Below, piece by piece: positions 47,097 through 55,139 of a DNA stretch of 64,000 nucleotides. The position numbers were made by a program, and so were the translations under genes. Source of the DNA: an uncultured Collinsella sp. (lineage in GTDB: Bacteria; Actinomycetota; Coriobacteriia; Coriobacteriales; Coriobacteriaceae); the NCBI GenBank assembly GCA_934621295.1, contig CAKTVB010000003.1, positions 197,157 to 261,156 of the forward strand, written 5' to 3'. The notes beneath the pieces are model-generated. The model made no database searches, was not told where the DNA came from, and saw nothing but the letters and a program-made list of their open reading frames with translations. Each line of letters opens with the position of its first letter. Position 1 is the first letter of the stretch.

Positions 47097-47113
47097 ATTA
47101 AGACCGAATTAAG
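47097..47113 (-). promoter_or_regulatory. Direct-repeat site, candidate KdpE/OmpR-type binding site
   Basis: On the minus strand CTTAAT occurs twice exactly 11 bp apart (47108-47113 and 47097-47102), one helical turn, as OmpR-family regulators require. It lies about 155 nt upstream of the ATPase start and just after the kdpE gene; a TTATGC box about 9 nt downstream could be the -10. Confidence 0.45.
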
Positions 47114-47139
47114 AAGAGCTAAAGACCGCAGGTAAAAGG

Positions 47140-47868
47140 CTATATCGCATCTTTAGGCGCATCGGATCGAATCATGCGGTACCCCACGCCGACATGCGTT
47201 TGGATGTAGCGGGGATGCGCCGGATCGGACTCGATTTTCTTGCGCAGCGTACCCATGAATACGCGCAGCGACGCAAGATCCGTCTGGTGCTCAGAACCCC
47301 AAACCTCGTTGAGGATAAAGCTGTGCGTCAAGACCTTGTCCACGTTGTGCGACAGCAGGCACAAGAGCTTGAACTCGATGGGCGTCAGATGAAGCTCCTC
47401 CCCCGCCAGCCATGCCACGCCCGCGGCATAGTCGATGCGGAGCTCACCGTTCTCGAACACGGACTCCTCGCGCTCGGAGATATCGGAAAGATAGCTCAAG
47501 CGTCGCAGGGTCGTTCGAATGCGCGCCAGAAGTTCCCCCACCGAAAAAGGCTTGGTAAGGTAATCGTCTGCCCCGGCATCAAGGGCGCCGATCTTGTCCG
47601 CGTCCTCGCTTCGGGCAGACACCACGATAATCGGCATCTGTGACCAGCTCCGTACGGCGCGAACGACCTCGATGCCATCGATATCGGGAAGCCCCAAATC
47701 AAGAAGGACCACATCGGGAGCATTGGTTGCCACAGAGGCGATGGCGCCTTTTCCCGTAGATTCACTCAAAGTGTTAAAGCCATGGGATCCAAGCGTTGTG
47801 AGTACGAGGTTTCGGACCGCGGCGTCATCTTCTACAACAAGGATCGTAGCGTGTGTATCAGTTGGCAT
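47140..47868 (-). CDS. kdpE: KdpE-type response regulator
   Basis: The 242-residue OmpR-family regulator has a receiver domain (ILVVEDDAAVRNLVLTTLG, phospho-acceptor in DVVLLDLGLPDIDG, IIVVSARSEDADKIGALDAG, DDYLTKPFSVGEL) and a C-terminal winged helix (LTPIEFKLLCLLSHNVDKVL, TDLASLRVFMGTLRKKIE). VGVGYRMI is the usual end of KdpE. ATG 47868 overlaps the kinase stop by 11 nt. The frame extends upstream to 48135 through the kinase gene and is not used. Confidence 0.92.
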   Translation of the reverse strand: MPTDTHATILVVEDDAAVRNLVLTTLGSHGFNTLSESTGKGAIASVATNAPDVVLLDLGLPDIDGIEVVRAVRSWSQMPIIVVSARSEDADKIGALDAGADDYLTKPFSVGELLARIRTTLRRLSYLSDISEREESVFENGELRIDYAAGVAWLAGEELHLTPIEFKLLCLLSHNVDKVLTHSFILNEVWGSEHQTDLASLRVFMGTLRKKIESDPAHPRYIQTHVGVGYRMIRSDAPKDAI

Positions 47869-49480
47869 GATTTGCGTCTCCAGTCTCCAGATAATGCAGG
47901 GGCAGCGAAAACTCGAACGCGCACCCATGGGGCTCGACCGCGGCAACGCCAATGGAGCCCCCGTGCGCCTCGACGATAGACTTGCACAATGCGAGCCCAA
48001 GCCCCACGCTTCTCTTCGAGTCCGCCAAAGTACGTCCCGCCGTATAGAAAGATTCGAATATGTGGTCACGGTCTTTTTCCGCAAGTCCGGGACCATCGTC
48101 TTCCACACGCACAACAGCCATGCCGCCGTCCGCATGAGTCGAGATACAGATATGCGACCCTGCCGGGGTATAGGTTATAGCATTGTTCACAAGGTTCACC
48201 ACAACCTGCACCACAAGGCGCGCATCCACATCCACAAGCAGCAGGTCGGGACTCGGCACGACTTCGATATGGTGAAACTCGGCATCCGGACTCACGTGAC
48301 GCAAAGCCTCCTCGACGATGTCGTCGAGGAGCTCCGCCGTCGTGGATACATGCATCCCTCCGTTTTCCAGGCGCGTGATGGCAAGCAAGTTCTCCACGGT
48401 AGCATTAAGCCACATGGCGTCAGAGCGGATATCACGCAGCAGCTCGACGCGTTTCTCTTCGTCCAAGCCCCCTGCGTCAGAAAGAAGCACATCGGCATTG
48501 CCCGAGATGGAAGTAAGCGGCGTTCGCAGGTCATGCGAGATGGATCTGAGAAGGTTTGCACGCAGCTGCTCATTTTTAGCCATAACCGCAGCTTCCTCGC
48601 GCTCTTCAAGCGCCTGCGCACGAGCAAGGGCAAGCGAGGCCTCTCCCGCCACGGCCTCGGCTTCGTTGCGCTCGGCTGGGAGAGGGACGGCGCCCATAAG
48701 GCAGATGCCCATAACGCCCACGACCTCTGCGCCGCAGTGCAACGGCAGATACAGGCCAGACGCCGAAGGGAAAAGATCCGTCCCAACGCCCGCGCTCTCG
48801 CCATCTTCCAAAGCCCTTCTGGCCATGGATAGCTCAATGACCGGCCCTTCCGAAGGGGCGCCGGCTGCAGCAAACTTTCGCTGCGCTATAAATCCCTCCC
48901 CCTCATCGCAATACCAAACGACCGTCGCGTCAAGAAGCCGAGACAGCTGGGCACCCGCCGCGCTCACGATCTGCTCGCGCGTTTCGCAGCGACGAAACGC
49001 CTCGTCTGCCTCCAAGATAATCTTGGTCCTGCGGTAGGCCATATGGGAAGCATGCAGCTCGCGCCTCAGCGTCATGGCAACCGTACTCGAGACAAGGGCC
49101 ACCGCGAACATCACCGCGAACGTCGCCGGGTACGCGCTGCCCCAAGCCGTGAGGGAAAAGCGCGGAATAGTAAAGAAGTAGTTGTAGAGCAGGGCAGAGA
49201 GCGCCGAGGCAACGAAGCAATACGCACGCCCCACCGTAAGAAGAGAGATGCAAAGAACCGCCAGCACATAGGTGATGACGATGCAAGCCTCCATATCGAA
49301 CGCAAAGAACGCGTCGCCGATCAGCGTAGCGAGCACCAAAAACAGGGAGGCACAGACAAAATCAAATGCATGACGCTCTAGCGATGGATTATCCGACCAG
49401 GCAAAAACCTTGCTCTCAAACCAGGAGATACCGGTTTGGCTCCTTACGCTGCCGTTTGATTTCCCGCGCTGTTCCAGCAC
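47858..49480 (-). CDS. Shortened KdpD-like sensor histidine kinase
   Basis: The 540-residue kinase begins with a short tail and then the four-helix KdpD membrane module (DUF4118; FVCASLFLVLATLIGDAFFA through FAVALVSSTVAMTL). A GAF-like domain follows (about 160-290), then HisKA (SISHDLRTPLTSISGNADVL) and HATPase (NLVNNAITYTP, VEDDGPGLAEKD, SVGLGLALCKSIVEAHGG). The roughly 370-residue N-terminal KdpD and UspA domains that sense K+ and c-di-AMP in full-length KdpD are absent. GTG 49480 is preceded by GGGAG. No kdpFABC is in the window; the likely target is the ATPase operon. Confidence 0.9.
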   Translation of the reverse strand: MLEQRGKSNGSVRSQTGISWFESKVFAWSDNPSLERHAFDFVCASLFLVLATLIGDAFFAFDMEACIVITYVLAVLCISLLTVGRAYCFVASALSALLYNYFFTIPRFSLTAWGSAYPATFAVMFAVALVSSTVAMTLRRELHASHMAYRRTKIILEADEAFRRCETREQIVSAAGAQLSRLLDATVVWYCDEGEGFIAQRKFAAAGAPSEGPVIELSMARRALEDGESAGVGTDLFPSASGLYLPLHCGAEVVGVMGICLMGAVPLPAERNEAEAVAGEASLALARAQALEEREEAAVMAKNEQLRANLLRSISHDLRTPLTSISGNADVLLSDAGGLDEEKRVELLRDIRSDAMWLNATVENLLAITRLENGGMHVSTTAELLDDIVEEALRHVSPDAEFHHIEVVPSPDLLLVDVDARLVVQVVVNLVNNAITYTPAGSHICISTHADGGMAVVRVEDDGPGLAEKDRDHIFESFYTAGRTLADSKRSVGLGLALCKSIVEAHGGSIGVAAVEPHGCAFEFSLPLHYLETGDANHAN

Positions 49481-49677
49481 CTGCGCTCCCTTTTGACCAT
49501 ATCCGTATCATTTTCGAATATCTTACAATCCCGCGCGCGCCAGCATCGAAATGCAACATTAGACGTCCGGGGTATATATGGGGCGATTTGAACCCGTCGT
49601 TCGCAAGCAGGCGGCGCAAGCACGTTCGCGGAATTGCGCCGCCTTGAGCCCCGCTATCGCAAGAGGAGTCGATCATC

Positions 49678-50586
49678 ATGAACAACTTCGTAACGCTCTC
49701 GAACGGTACCACGGTCCCCTCCTTTGGGCAGGGAACGTGGTACCTGGGCGATTCCGCCGACACGCACGACAGCGAGGTGCGCGCATTGAGGGCAGGCGTC
49801 GCCGCCGGAATGACCCTTATCGACACGGCGGAGATGTACGGCGAAGGCAGAAGCGAACGTCTGGTGGGCGATGCCATCGCCGGCATCGACGTTCATGGCG
49901 AGCGTTTACTCGAAGAAGACGGGAGCATCGCCGAACCGCTCGACCGAAGCAAGCTCTTCTTGGTCTCAAAGGTACTCCCCGAAAACGCCGGCGCCCCCGA
50001 AATATTCCGTAGCTGCGACGCCACGCTCAAGAACCTTGGTACCGATTACCTCGACCTCTACCTGCTGCACTGGATCGAAGATGTTCCGCTTGCCGAAACC
50101 GTGCGCTGCATGGAGCAGCTGGTCGAGGAGGGCAAGATTCGCGCCTGGGGCGTATCGAACCTCGATACCGACGAGATGGAAGAGCTCTGGAGCATCCCAG
50201 GCGGCTGCCATTGCCAGGTCAACCAGGTGCTCTACAACCCCAGCTCGCGCGGAATCGAATACGACCTGTTGCCGTGGATGCGCAATCATGGCGTAGCACT
50301 CATGGCATACTGCCCCCTGGCCCAAGCGGGAGCCCTCCGTCAGGGCCTATTCGAGTCGTCCCAAATTGCCGAGGTAGCGCGCAGGCGCGGCGTAAGTGTC
50401 GCCCAAGCAATCCTCGCTTGGGACATACGAGACGGCAGAACCATCGCCATCCCGCGCACAGGCCAGGCACAGCACGCGCTCGAAAACGCGGCTGCCGACG
50501 CAATAGAGCTCACCGATGAAGACATCGCCCTCATCGAGCAGGCATGGCCGGCGCCCACCCACAAGGTCCCCCTCGATATGGAATAG
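49678..50586 (+). CDS. Aldo/keto reductase
   Basis: The 302-residue TIM-barrel oxidoreductase has the catalytic set: Asp and Tyr in LIDTAEMYGEG, Lys in LFLVSKVLP and His in YLLHWIEDVP, then GKIRAWGVSNLDTDEMEEL and the NADPH loop AIPRTGQAQHALENA. It reduces carbonyls with NADPH; the substrate is unknown. AGGAG lies 9 nt upstream of the ATG. A TACAAT box sits near 49524. It is divergent from the kinase gene. Confidence 0.92.
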   Translation: MNNFVTLSNGTTVPSFGQGTWYLGDSADTHDSEVRALRAGVAAGMTLIDTAEMYGEGRSERLVGDAIAGIDVHGERLLEEDGSIAEPLDRSKLFLVSKVLPENAGAPEIFRSCDATLKNLGTDYLDLYLLHWIEDVPLAETVRCMEQLVEEGKIRAWGVSNLDTDEMEELWSIPGGCHCQVNQVLYNPSSRGIEYDLLPWMRNHGVALMAYCPLAQAGALRQGLFESSQIAEVARRRGVSVAQAILAWDIRDGRTIAIPRTGQAQHALENAAADAIELTDEDIALIEQAWPAPTHKVPLDME

Positions 50587-50605
50587 ACGCTCGCCACAAG
50601 CGCAC

Positions 50606-50646
50606 ATCAAAAATGGCTGCATCCGTAAAACCCGGATGCAGCCATC
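50606..50646. terminator. Intrinsic terminator between AKR and phosphoketolase genes
   Basis: A perfect 13-bp stem (ATGGCTGCATCCG with CGGATGCAGCCAT) with a 7-nt loop has T5 on the minus strand, so it mainly ends the xfp transcript; it lies 26 nt past the aldo/keto reductase stop. Confidence 0.8.
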
Positions 50647-50701
50647 GGAAGAGAAAGGCAAGCTAGCTGACAACCCAAGGCGGGATGCCCCGCATATGCC
50701 A

Positions 50702-50804
50702 CCGGGTTTTCCCAGTGCCCGAGATTGCCCCGAAAGAGGAGGGAAGCGTACGGAGGTACGCGACCGACGAATGAGGGGCAAGGTCGGGTGCTGGGGAAAG
50801 CCGG
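50702..50804. repeat. 103-bp extended imperfect palindrome downstream of xfp
   Basis: Thirty-base arms (50702-50731 and 50775-50804) match at 24 of 30 positions as an inverted repeat, with an inner GCGTAC/GTACGC hairpin (50746-50761). The right end almost touches the xfp stop. A rod-like RNA could form on either strand. It codes for no credible protein. It may be a small noncoding RNA, a 3' UTR element or a dispersed palindrome. Confidence 0.5.
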
Positions 50805-50810
50805 AGCCGG

Positions 50811-53315
50811 TTATTCGTTGTCGCCGGCGGTAAGCTGAGTCGCCGACAGCGTACCATCGGTAGCAGCAGCCGCATCGGGCCACACCCAGTTGGTAAAGGC
50901 CGGATGATCGTAACCCTCGTCCACGGCAAACTGGAAGGCCTCCTCGCGGAAGTTCTCCCACTCCTCAATCTGCGCCGCCCACTTCTGAGCGTCCACGATA
51001 CGCAGGGCATCGGCAGCAAGTGCCCAGCGGTCCATGTTGTTGAGGCGAAGCATGTCGAAGGGAGTCGTCGTGGAGCCCTTCTCCTCGTAGCCGTGCACGC
51101 GGAAGTTATCGTGGTTGGGACGATCCCAAATCAGGCGATGGATGGTGCCCGCATATGCATGGAAGCAGAAGAGGACCGGCTTGTCGGTGCCAAAGAACTC
51201 GGCAAAGCGCTCGTTAGAGATGGCTTGGTCATTCTCGGACACGTTCTTGATCTTGAGCAGGTCAACCACGTTCACAAAGGTCGCCTTCACGCCAATCTTC
51301 TTGAGCATGTCGAGCGCTGCCAGAGCCTCGAGCGTAGGCACGTCACCGCAAGAAGCGATGACCAGGTCGGCCTCATCAAGGCTGCTGGCGCTGCTCGCCC
51401 ACTTCCACTCGGCAAGACCCTCTTCGAGCTCGGCGCGAGCCTCATCCACCGTGATGAACGTCGGCGCAGGCTGCTTGCCGCAGAAGATGGCATTCACGCA
51501 GTTCGTGGACGTATAGGCGCGCTCGGCCACGGCAAGCGCCATGTTGGCGTCGCACGGATAGTACGCGTTGACCACGTGCGTGTCATTAGCCTTGTTGAGC
51601 AGCAGGTCCACAAAGCCCGGATCCTGATGCGAGAAGCCGTTGTGATCCTGGCGCCATACGTGGCTGGAAAGCAGGATGTTCAAGCCGGAGATCGGGGCAC
51701 GCCAGGGAATCTCGCGCACGCAGGCCTCAAGCCACTTGCAATGCTGGTTGACCATGGAGTCGACGATATGCACGAACGACTCGTAGGAACTCCACACGCC
51801 GTGACGACCGGTAAGGGTATAGGCCTCGAGGAAGCCTTCGCACTGATGCTCGGACAGCTGCTCAACCACGCGACCGGTGGGCGCCAACAGCTCGTCGTTA
51901 TCGGCGTCGGCATAATAGCCGCCATCCCATTGCTTGCGCGTCACCTTGTAAGCATCCTGCAGACGGTTGGATGCCGTCTCGTCCGGACCAAAGATGCGGA
52001 AGTCGTCGTTGAGCTCCATGACATCGGCGGTATAGGCACCAAAGACGCGTGCCGCCTCGGTCGCACCCCAGCCGTGGCCCTTTTCTGCCACGGGGACCTC
52101 ATGGGCATGGATATCGGGCAGCGCGAGCTCATGGCGCACCTTGCCGCCGTTCGCGTTGGGATTGGCACCGATGCGCAGGTCGCCCTTGGGCATGAAGGAC
52201 GTCACCTCGGGGCGAATCTGGCCCTCCGCGGTAAAGAGCTCCTCCGGCTTATACGAGCGAAGCCAGCTGCGCAGCACGCGGAAGTGCTCGTGCGTATCCT
52301 TGGCAGATGCCAGAGGCACCTGGTGCGCACGCCAGCTGCCCTCGGTCTTTTTACCATCGATATGCTTGGGGCACGTCCAGCCCTTGGGCGTACGGAACAC
52401 GATCATCGGGTAGACAGGACGCGTCTCGTCGCCCGCCTCGGCGCGCGCCTTGATGTCACAAATCTTGTTGAAGACCTCTTCGAATAGATCGGCAAAACGA
52501 CGATGGATGGAGCTGTGGGGCTCATTGTCGAAGCCGGCCACAAAGAAGTGCGGCTCGTAGCCCATGCCCTCGAAGAACTTGGTGAGCTCCTCGTCAGAGA
52601 TGCGCGCCAGAATCGTGGGGTTGGCAATCTTATAGCCGTTGAGGTGCAGAATCGGCAGCACGATGCCATCGGTCTTGGGATTCACGAGCTTGTTGGACTG
52701 CCAAGAGGTCGCAAGCGGGCCGGTCTCGGACTCGCCATCGCCCACCACAGCCACGGCAAGAAGGCTCGGGTTGTCCATCACGGCGCCATATGCGTGGGAC
52801 AGGGTATAGCCAAGCTCGCCGCCCTCGTGGATGGAACCCGGAGTCTCGGGCGCAAAGTGGCTGGGAATGCCGCCGGGATAGGAGAACTGGCGGAAGAACT
52901 TTTGCAGACCGGCCTCGTCATCGGTGATATCGGGACGAATCTCACGATAGGTGCCATCGAGCAGGGACTGGGCAGTGCCCGCCGGGCCACCGTGGCCCGG
53001 GCCCATGAGGAACACGGCGTTTTGCTGGTGATCGGCAATAAGACGGTTTACATGACCAAACAGAAAGTTCACGCCCGGAGTGGTGCCCCAGTGGCCCACC
53101 AGGCGATGCTTGACGTCGGGACGGCCGAAGTCACGAACCTCACCCGTCTTCTCGTCGACAAAATCCTTGCGCATCAAGGGATTGGAGCGCAGGTAGATCT
53201 GGCCGACGGAGAGATAGTTAGCGCAGCGCCAATACTTCTCCACCCCCTCGAGCTCCTCGCTGGAAACGGATGCATCGAGCTTTTTCCACGGCGTTCCGAT
53301 AACGGGCTGAGTCAT
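50811..53315 (-). CDS. xfp: Phosphoketolase (xylulose-5-phosphate/fructose-6-phosphate)
   Basis: The 834-residue thiamine-diphosphate enzyme splits xylulose 5-phosphate or fructose 6-phosphate to acetyl phosphate and a smaller sugar phosphate, giving ATP in fermentation. Landmarks are KHRLVGHWGTTPGVNFLFGH, GPGHGGPAGTAQSLLDGTY, SYPGGIPSHFAPETPGSIHE, the ThDP-binding VVGDGESETGPLATSWQSNK and SHQDPGFVDLLLNK. ACAGGAGGC precedes ATG 53315. The gene has a leader of about 300 nt behind a promoter with two LacI-type operators, and a LacI regulator lies upstream. Length is normal. Confidence 0.96.
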   Translation of the reverse strand: MTQPVIGTPWKKLDASVSSEELEGVEKYWRCANYLSVGQIYLRSNPLMRKDFVDEKTGEVRDFGRPDVKHRLVGHWGTTPGVNFLFGHVNRLIADHQQNAVFLMGPGHGGPAGTAQSLLDGTYREIRPDITDDEAGLQKFFRQFSYPGGIPSHFAPETPGSIHEGGELGYTLSHAYGAVMDNPSLLAVAVVGDGESETGPLATSWQSNKLVNPKTDGIVLPILHLNGYKIANPTILARISDEELTKFFEGMGYEPHFFVAGFDNEPHSSIHRRFADLFEEVFNKICDIKARAEAGDETRPVYPMIVFRTPKGWTCPKHIDGKKTEGSWRAHQVPLASAKDTHEHFRVLRSWLRSYKPEELFTAEGQIRPEVTSFMPKGDLRIGANPNANGGKVRHELALPDIHAHEVPVAEKGHGWGATEAARVFGAYTADVMELNDDFRIFGPDETASNRLQDAYKVTRKQWDGGYYADADNDELLAPTGRVVEQLSEHQCEGFLEAYTLTGRHGVWSSYESFVHIVDSMVNQHCKWLEACVREIPWRAPISGLNILLSSHVWRQDHNGFSHQDPGFVDLLLNKANDTHVVNAYYPCDANMALAVAERAYTSTNCVNAIFCGKQPAPTFITVDEARAELEEGLAEWKWASSASSLDEADLVIASCGDVPTLEALAALDMLKKIGVKATFVNVVDLLKIKNVSENDQAISNERFAEFFGTDKPVLFCFHAYAGTIHRLIWDRPNHDNFRVHGYEEKGSTTTPFDMLRLNNMDRWALAADALRIVDAQKWAAQIEEWENFREEAFQFAVDEGYDHPAFTNWVWPDAAAATDGTLSATQLTAGDNE

Positions 53316-53625
53316 GTATTGCCTCCTGTATTCTCGCCGGTGGGCGCCGGCGTGTAACTCCCGAAAAACGATGCGCTGCGTTCCCGCGACCTGCCGGGCA
53401 GGGCAATCACCGCGGGAGCGCATCTCGCACGCATCGCTACATGCAAGGGATGGCATGCAGCAGAACAAGCGCTTTGACGCCGGCTTCCCGGGCACGCACC
53501 GCTCTCTCCTACGGGGCGCCAAGGCTGGATAAAGCATCTGGAAACACGCCCTTTAGGAACAAGCGGGGCGCATGGAGGAACCGATGCTTATTGGCTCGGC
53601 ATCAGGTACAAGCACCTGTATCCAA
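53316..53625 (-). other. Long 5' leader of xfp
   Basis: Between the presumed start point near 53625 and the xfp ATG lie about 310 nt without a credible gene. Stems such as CCCGCG/CGCGGG around a GC-rich hairpin are visible on the minus strand. No known riboswitch consensus was recognised. Confidence 0.4.
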
Positions 53626-53631
53626 ATCGAG

Positions 53632-53675
53632 AGTATAGGCGGTAAAACGTTTTATCGTTATGGAAAAACGTTTTA
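53632..53675 (-). promoter_or_regulatory. xfp promoter with twin LacI-family operators
   Basis: TAAAACGTTTTA (53643-53654, perfect palindrome) and AAAAACGTTTTA (53664-53675) have centres 21 bp apart, two helical turns. On the minus strand TATACT (53632-53637) is a good -10 box just downstream, so the first operator covers the spacer. The central CG within an A/T palindrome is the hallmark of LacI/GalR sites. Confidence 0.7.
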
Positions 53676-53676
53676 G

Positions 53677-53886
53677 CATTGTAAAGGTTTATACATATTG
53701 AGGGACAATATTTGAGCATTTATGCAGCATGGCGGGCTCGTTAGCAGCTTTGGAGCTGCAAAAGATTACCGCCCCAGCCCTTCACGGAGCCTCCATATGA
53801 CGCGCTGGGAGAGGCTCCCTTGGCCTTTCATCGTCATGCGGCAATTATGCTGCCATGCGGCAAGCAAGGGGTCTCCCCCGCCCCCG
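53677..53886. other. Intergenic region between lacI-type gene and xfp promoter
   Basis: No gene is seen. An 8-bp stem GGAGCCTC/GAGGCTCC lies at about 53787-53819 without a T run. Confidence 0.35.
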
Positions 53887-54900
53887 CTAGCGAGGAGAAA
53901 CGCTGCCCTGCACCACCAAGCGCGGCTCGAGTACGCGTTCGATAGGACGCGCCGTTGGCTTTTCGATCTTGCGGAGCATCATGTTGATGGCATGCTCGGA
54001 AAGCATGGTCACGTCCTGCTCGATCGAGGTCAAAGCCGGCTCGAACAGAGCGTCGGCAGCGCTGTTGTCGTAGCTCACCACCGAGTAATCGCTCGGCACA
54101 CGACGGCCGCACTGGTACAGACGCTTGAGCAGGCCAAGAGCAATGTTGTCGGAGCTTGCAAAAACAGCCGTAGCATCAGTATCAAGAACTTTGGTCGCTG
54201 CCTCGTATGCGTCGGAGATGTAGTAATCGGTCTCGATCACCAGCGAAGAATCAAAGGTGACGTTTGCCTCGGCGAGCGCGCGTTCGTAACCGGCAAGGCG
54301 CTTGCGACCCGTCATGGACTTGGCAGCGTTGACCATGCAGGCAATGCGCTCGTGGCCCTTCTCCAGCAGGTATTTTGTTGCCATGTAACCGCCACGCTCA
54401 TGGTCGAACAGAACCTTGTCGCACGACAGGTTGTCCACCACGCGGTCGATCATCACATAGGGCACGGGCAGATGAGAAAGTTCATCGATCAGCACACTGT
54501 CGTCTGCGAGCTCATCAGCAACAACCAGGAAGATGCCGTCCACCCCACGCGTAACGAGAAGGGCCAACAGGTCCAGGTCGTTTTCGGGCAAGCCATCGGA
54601 GTTGGTGATGAACAGGGCATACCCCTCGGCACGGCAGCGCTGCTCCAAATTCTTGGCGAGCGATGAGAAGAAGCGACTCTCGATGTTGGGGACGATGAGG
54701 CCGAGCGTCTTGGACTCGCGCATCACCAGACTGCGAGCAATCTGGTTGGGAACGTAATGCTCACGCGCCGCGACCTCCTTGATGCGGCGACGGTTCTCCT
54801 CCGAGATGCGGCAGGGCCGATCGTTGAGCACGAGGGAGACCGAAGAGGGAGAAAGCCCCACCTCGTTGGCAATCTGCTTGAGTGTCACCTTTTGAGCCAA
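53887..54900 (-). CDS. LacI family transcriptional regulator
   Basis: The 337-residue regulator starts with the LacI helix-turn-helix and hinge (VTLKQIANEVGLSPSSVSLV, then YVPNQIARSLVMRESKTLGL). The effector domain carries LIVPNIESRFFSSLAKNLEQ, MIDRVVDNLSCDKVLFDHER and VFASSDNIALGLLKRLYQCG. TTG 54900 is the likely start, with AAAGGGA 9 nt upstream; the frame extends to 55095 without support. It lies directly upstream of xfp on the same strand and most likely binds the AAAACGTTTT operators there. Effector unknown. Confidence 0.92.
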   Translation of the reverse strand: MAQKVTLKQIANEVGLSPSSVSLVLNDRPCRISEENRRRIKEVAAREHYVPNQIARSLVMRESKTLGLIVPNIESRFFSSLAKNLEQRCRAEGYALFITNSDGLPENDLDLLALLVTRGVDGIFLVVADELADDSVLIDELSHLPVPYVMIDRVVDNLSCDKVLFDHERGGYMATKYLLEKGHERIACMVNAAKSMTGRKRLAGYERALAEANVTFDSSLVIETDYYISDAYEAATKVLDTDATAVFASSDNIALGLLKRLYQCGRRVPSDYSVVSYDNSAADALFEPALTSIEQDVTMLSEHAINMMLRKIEKPTARPIERVLEPRLVVQGSVSPR

Positions 54901-55047
54901 TGCGATCGTTCCCTTTCCGCGCCTGCATTTCCGTGTGGTCAACAACTTTACCACCCCGGGAGGGGAAGTGGTACGGAGAGTACAGGCATCTGCGCGCAAC
55001 GCGCACCAAACGCGCGGGCATTTAGCACGCATGGGGCCATTAACCGT

Positions 55048-55081
55048 TGAAACCCGCTCAACGTCAAAGACATTGAGCGGG
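55048..55081 (-). terminator. Terminator after the pilin-like surface protein gene
   Basis: On the minus strand CCCGCTCAA pairs with TTGAGCGGG around an 11-nt loop and is followed by TTTC, 59 nt past the stop. Confidence 0.65.
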
Positions 55082-55139
55082 CTTCTTGGCTCCACGAGCG
55101 GTCATACGCAGAGCGGACGATTAGTCTTTAAACTCTCCC

